Source: Gonatopus flavifemur (Eukaryota > Arthropoda > Insecta > Hymenoptera > Dryinidae). From it: a DNA stretch of 64,000 bases. The notes beneath the pieces are model-generated. The model searched no databases, was not told the origin of the DNA, and saw nothing but the letters and a program-made list of their open reading frames with translations. The first letter of the stretch is position 1, and each line of letters opens with the position of its first letter. The stretch is from NCBI GenBank assembly GCA_018340375.1, contig JAFFJZ010000043.1, positions 1,178,001 through 1,242,000 of the forward strand, read 5' to 3'. Made by a program: the position numbers and the translations under genes. Positions 61,158-64,000 of the stretch are shown in pieces.

Positions 61158-62130
61158 CTAATCGGAAGGTATATCAGTATACAGATGATTTATCTGAGTA
61201 CGAATGTTTTCTTCGACATATACAAATTCTGAATTTATATACGCGAACGTATCCGAATCTTTTGTTCCCAGTCGTTTGGTAGTGAGCAGGTTACTTCCTT
61301 CTATAAGAAATAATTTTGGATGCTCTGTTTTGATAAGAGTATATCCGCATAGCATTTCTTCTCCGATTTTTGCGAGTGTGGAAGTAGTGTCCTCTGTGAT
61401 TAGGGAATATATAGTTTGGGTGCCATCTGTAGTTTCGTCTCTCATTTTATGAGCGGGTCCCTCAAATATGATGTCGTAATCATCGAAGTTACATACATCT
61501 CGTGGAATGGGATCCCAAAATGTATATCCTCCTTCGCTATCGATGCAACTTCCTCCAGTTTGTTGGTAAATTATACCGGCTTGGAAATGTATCTTATCAT
61601 CCTCCAAGTTCACAGATGCTCGATAAGATTTTAATGTAACTATTATCAATGCTTGTACGATTACGCCATCCCAGGAACCGTATGAATCAGAATAAGAGGA
61701 TCCGTCACATTGTCCATCAGAATTTACACTTCCTGCTAATGAAGTTTGTCTAATGCTAGTTGTATTCACTCTCAATCCAGCGATGACGTTATTATGTGAA
61801 AGATATAGACTTCCAACATTGTGCAGAAATATGGGGAAACATTCCACATTTCTGTATAGTTCGTTGTATGGTGATTTCACATTGACGTATGACAGCTTCT
61901 TCGTATTCTGATAATTGTAATAATTGTACGTGGGTCCGAGTAATATTTTGTTGTATTCGGGGAATTAAACAGTCTCCTACGTTGAGGAACGATGAGGTCG
62001 TAATATTCAGGTTCGGGGTACCACAATCATATCCTATCAGACAATGGGTGATCAGGAATCTCGTAAAGATGAAGATGAATATCATCTTATGGCGTGGCAG
62101 TGGCATGATGATGTTCAATGTTGATTCCGC
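61158..62130 (-). pseudogene. Endogenous viral glycoprotein fragment (chuvirus-like by recall)
   Basis: On the minus strand an ATG at about 62105 opens a hydrophobic leader that looks like a signal peptide. The ectodomain text that follows is rich in Cys and N-glycosylation sites (NIT, NTT). The frame changes between 61880 and 61800, then stays open to a stop at 61158. Recurrent motifs (GYDCGTP near the mature N-terminus, GGYTFWD, CGYTLIKTEHPK) recall the glycoproteins of Chuviridae, negative-strand arthropod viruses. Relatives of these glycoproteins occur in insect genomes and inside some BEL/Pao elements. The membrane anchor and C-terminal part are absent, and no other viral gene is adjacent. 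It is a broken relic. Family assignment is from memory and could instead be another arthropod viral or retroelement envelope. Confidence 0.6.
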
Positions 62131-62207
62131 GATAACTAGAATAATACAATGTGTGTGTTTTTTTTCTATTTGCGATTGATTATGAGGTCGCATACAGAAC
62201 GAAAAAA

Positions 62208-62275
62208 AAATATATATATATATAAAAGATGTATATGTGAAGAAAAAAGATATATATATATATATATATATATAT
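62208..62275. repeat. (TA)n microsatellite, interrupted
   Basis: Two TA runs (62209-62223 and 62248-62275) separated by a purine-rich spacer, upstream of the glycoprotein fragment. Confidence 0.85.
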
Positions 62276-62312
62276 CTATTTATGTAAATGTGATTAAATA
62301 TGGATATGTATA

Positions 62313-62930
62313 TTAGGGTGGTCTAAAAAAAGGCGATGATGGAATTTCTTCAATCACACCCCCCAAAGTGTTTCCATTTGCTAAAAAAATGAACTGGTGA
62401 AAATTTCAGACCAATCGGATATGATTAAGTGGTGTCACAACGGGCTCGAAGTATGGTATTTTGAAGCAAATTTGTTGTTTTTCATCAATTTTTCACAAAT
62501 ACCCACCGTCCTGTAGTTTTGATCGGTATTTAACCAATGGCATATGAATGAGCATGCGAAACCACACAAAAATGTGTATGATAATATTCGTGCAAGATGG
62601 AAAAAGACCCAGTTAGAAATTTGGAAACTCATGCGTAACTCACTTCTGTATTTATGTGTGAAACAATAGGAATTGCTGATCCCCTTCTATTTTGATGAGA
62701 TTTAATGCATTTGCATGTGAAAAAGGCAATTTAGTTTTTCAAAAAATCTCCCCATTTTTTTATTGCGCGTGACTGAAGTGCACTTCGAAAATTTGTATAA
62801 AGTCCCCCAAAATTTATAAACGGATTTTTCGATGAATAGTTCGAGATCTCCACTCAAATCCCGGTTGACTTTGTGTGCATTATTGAAAAAGTCCACAACA
62901 ATTTGTACAACATCTGTATGAAGTTATTTT
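62313..62930 (-). pseudogene. Diverged copy of a repeated arthropod gene, with possible element end
   Basis: From about 62930 down to 62640 on the minus strand the text parallels the 63262-63812 gene: SVTRNKKMGRFFEKLNCLF matches the spacing of SVTQSKEVNEFVEELDDLF, and after a frameshift at ~62712 HANALNLIKIEGDQQFLL matches HANALELMKIEEDKQFLL. The left boundary TTAGGGTGGTCTAAAAAA (62311) looks like a transposon end, and the following 150 bp are non-coding. Broken by the frameshift and a stop. Confidence 0.5.
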
Positions 62931-63261
62931 AATATTAGTCTTGGAGAATTTTATCATCTCGGATATATGATTGATCTTATCCGCACAAACAAAATATCAT
63001 CCATGTCAATTCACAAAAGAACTGAACGATTGATTATTATGAAATCCGACTAGAAAACGATAAATTGAACATTCGAACTAATGTGCGATTTTCGATTGTT
63101 TGATGATAGTCAATTGTTTCTAACCTCATCATTTGTCGTGAATTACGGGACAAGACAAAAACGTTCGTATCTATCTTTTTCCACTCTTTATTATAAGAAG
63201 TGTAATGACTATTAAATGATTGATTTTATCGTTATGAATGTGATTTGAAGTATCATTCACA

Positions 63262-63812
63262 ATGTCGCATATCAATCTTCGCGTTCAATATAATATATAT
63301 TTAATTGGAAATGTCACCAATCAGATTATCGGTAGTAAATTACCTTCTTCGAAGCAAGTCTTGCAAGTATTATTTTATAATTCACGTAAAGTGAATCTGA
63401 GTTTACGTGAAAGTGTTAAGTTAGTGATTGAAGAAACATATGTATTTTGACAAAAAGCGCGAATCCCAACTCGAAATCTTCAACATTGCATGGAAAAACT
63501 TGAAAAAATTTATGGATATTGGAGAGATTCACAAAAATTGTCGAAAAGAAATTCAGTGACTCAGAGTAAAGAAGTGAATGAATTTGTTGAGGAATTAGAT
63601 GACCTTTTCGATATATCACATGCAAATGCATTGGAACTTATGAAAATTGAAGAGGACAAGCAATTTCTATTGTCTCAAAGGCAAAAAGGCAGGCCTGGCT
63701 GTATGCTTGGGATTGACAAAAAACTTTGTTTGGAAGAAAAAAGATCGTCTGAATACGCTGAAAAAATAGAGAACAGAAGGAAAAGATGTTATGAGGAAAT
63801 GAGACAATCAGG
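63262..63812 (+). pseudogene. First exon of a repeated uncharacterised arthropod gene, one TGA
   Basis: Starts at ATG 63262 (MSHINLRVQYNIYL). One in-frame TGA occurs at 63447 in a spot where Trp would fit (ETYVF-stop-QKARIPTRN). It is then open through a charged, helical stretch (EEDKQFLLSQRQKGRPGCML, KRSSEYAEKIENRRKRCYEE). The exon probably ends at the GTATGT donor at 63812. By recall, many arthropod genomes contain dozens of copies of this protein, and the GRPGCM(L/I)GID motif is diagnostic. Its multiplicity and the transposon-like boundary at 62311 suggest a mobile-element gene; no function is known to me. Confidence 0.55.
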
Positions 63813-64000
63813 TATGTTATCTCAATTGTAAGGGTAAAATTCAGGTTGCTAATTCAGATTTATGTTTCCTACCATTGCTTATCCATAGAGTAAATTGAAT
63901 TCAAAAATTGTGCTCACGGTGTTTTTTTTTAATTTCATCCCATATATAAATTATATCTAAACTCATACTGAGGAAAAAAACAGTGGAGACAACCCCGTCA

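Noticed and set aside
20800..63450. Repeated in-frame TGA where Trp is expected (about 20806, 63447, gag near 48808, the gag relic) as evidence for a changed genetic code
   Set aside because: The affected frames are decaying mobile-element genes that also carry TAG/TAA stops and frameshifts. The two best intact genes contain no internal TGA; the multi-exon gene ends in TGA. Simple G-to-A change of TGG explains it.

Overview
This window is nuclear DNA of an animal, almost certainly an insect. It is AT-rich, the genes have GT-AG introns, and the sequence is packed with insect-type mobile elements (BEL/Pao, RTE, mariner/Tc, PIF/Harbinger, palindromic TA-target MITEs). A hymenopteran would fit the repeat style, but that is a guess. 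I see no bacterial genes, no rRNA or tRNA gene and no CRISPR array. All coordinates for spliced genes come from reading splice sites and phases by eye. Left part (0-12 kb): a complete-looking five-exon PIF/Harbinger transposase or HARBI1-like gene runs on the minus strand (248-5034). Its third intron is 2.8 kb and holds nested elements: a roughly 2 kb element, a TA-flanked element inside it, a ~70-bp minisatellite inside that, and a 126-bp palindrome inside the minisatellite. From 5 to 11.4 kb I see only small palindromic elements and no convincing gene. Centre-left (12.8-28.6 kb): one unidentified host-type gene of at least nine exons on the plus strand codes for a charged protein of about 630 residues with a coiled-coil-like exon and a Lys/Glu-rich tail. 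Its introns are loaded with elements: an inverted-repeat MITE, a piggyBac-type TTAA MITE, an RTE retrotransposon with an uninterrupted 975-residue ORF, a 2.0 kb Tc/mariner-type element with ~0.4 kb inverted repeats, a truncated RTE copy and two further inverted-repeat elements. Two inverted copies of one TA-MITE flank its first exon. Centre (29.8-34.3 kb): a GC-richer ~322-bp satellite is split by a 2.56 kb fold-back element, and the empty site can be recovered from the repeat register. Centre-right (36.8-50.9 kb): two BEL/Pao retrotransposons lie on the minus strand. The first is a gag relic cut apart by three insertions, one of them a 3.35 kb element with ~1.1 kb near-identical arms. The second is almost structurally complete (43873-50917), with paired LTRs, 5-bp target duplications and a primer-binding site matching the 3' end of tRNA-Tyr, but its genes carry stops and frameshifts. 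Right part (51.8-64 kb): a 184-bp tandem array leads into a degenerate mariner. The mariner is interrupted by a ~6.6 kb DNA transposon whose ends carry arrays of ~178-bp repeats and whose gene belongs to a widespread uncharacterised arthropod protein family. I propose that this family is a transposase. Beyond it lie an endogenous viral glycoprotein fragment (chuvirus-like by recall) and two diverged copies of another repeated arthropod gene. Apart from the 12.8-28.6 kb gene, and possibly the Harbinger-type gene, nearly everything readable is mobile-element sequence. The window is best read as a record of nested insertion.
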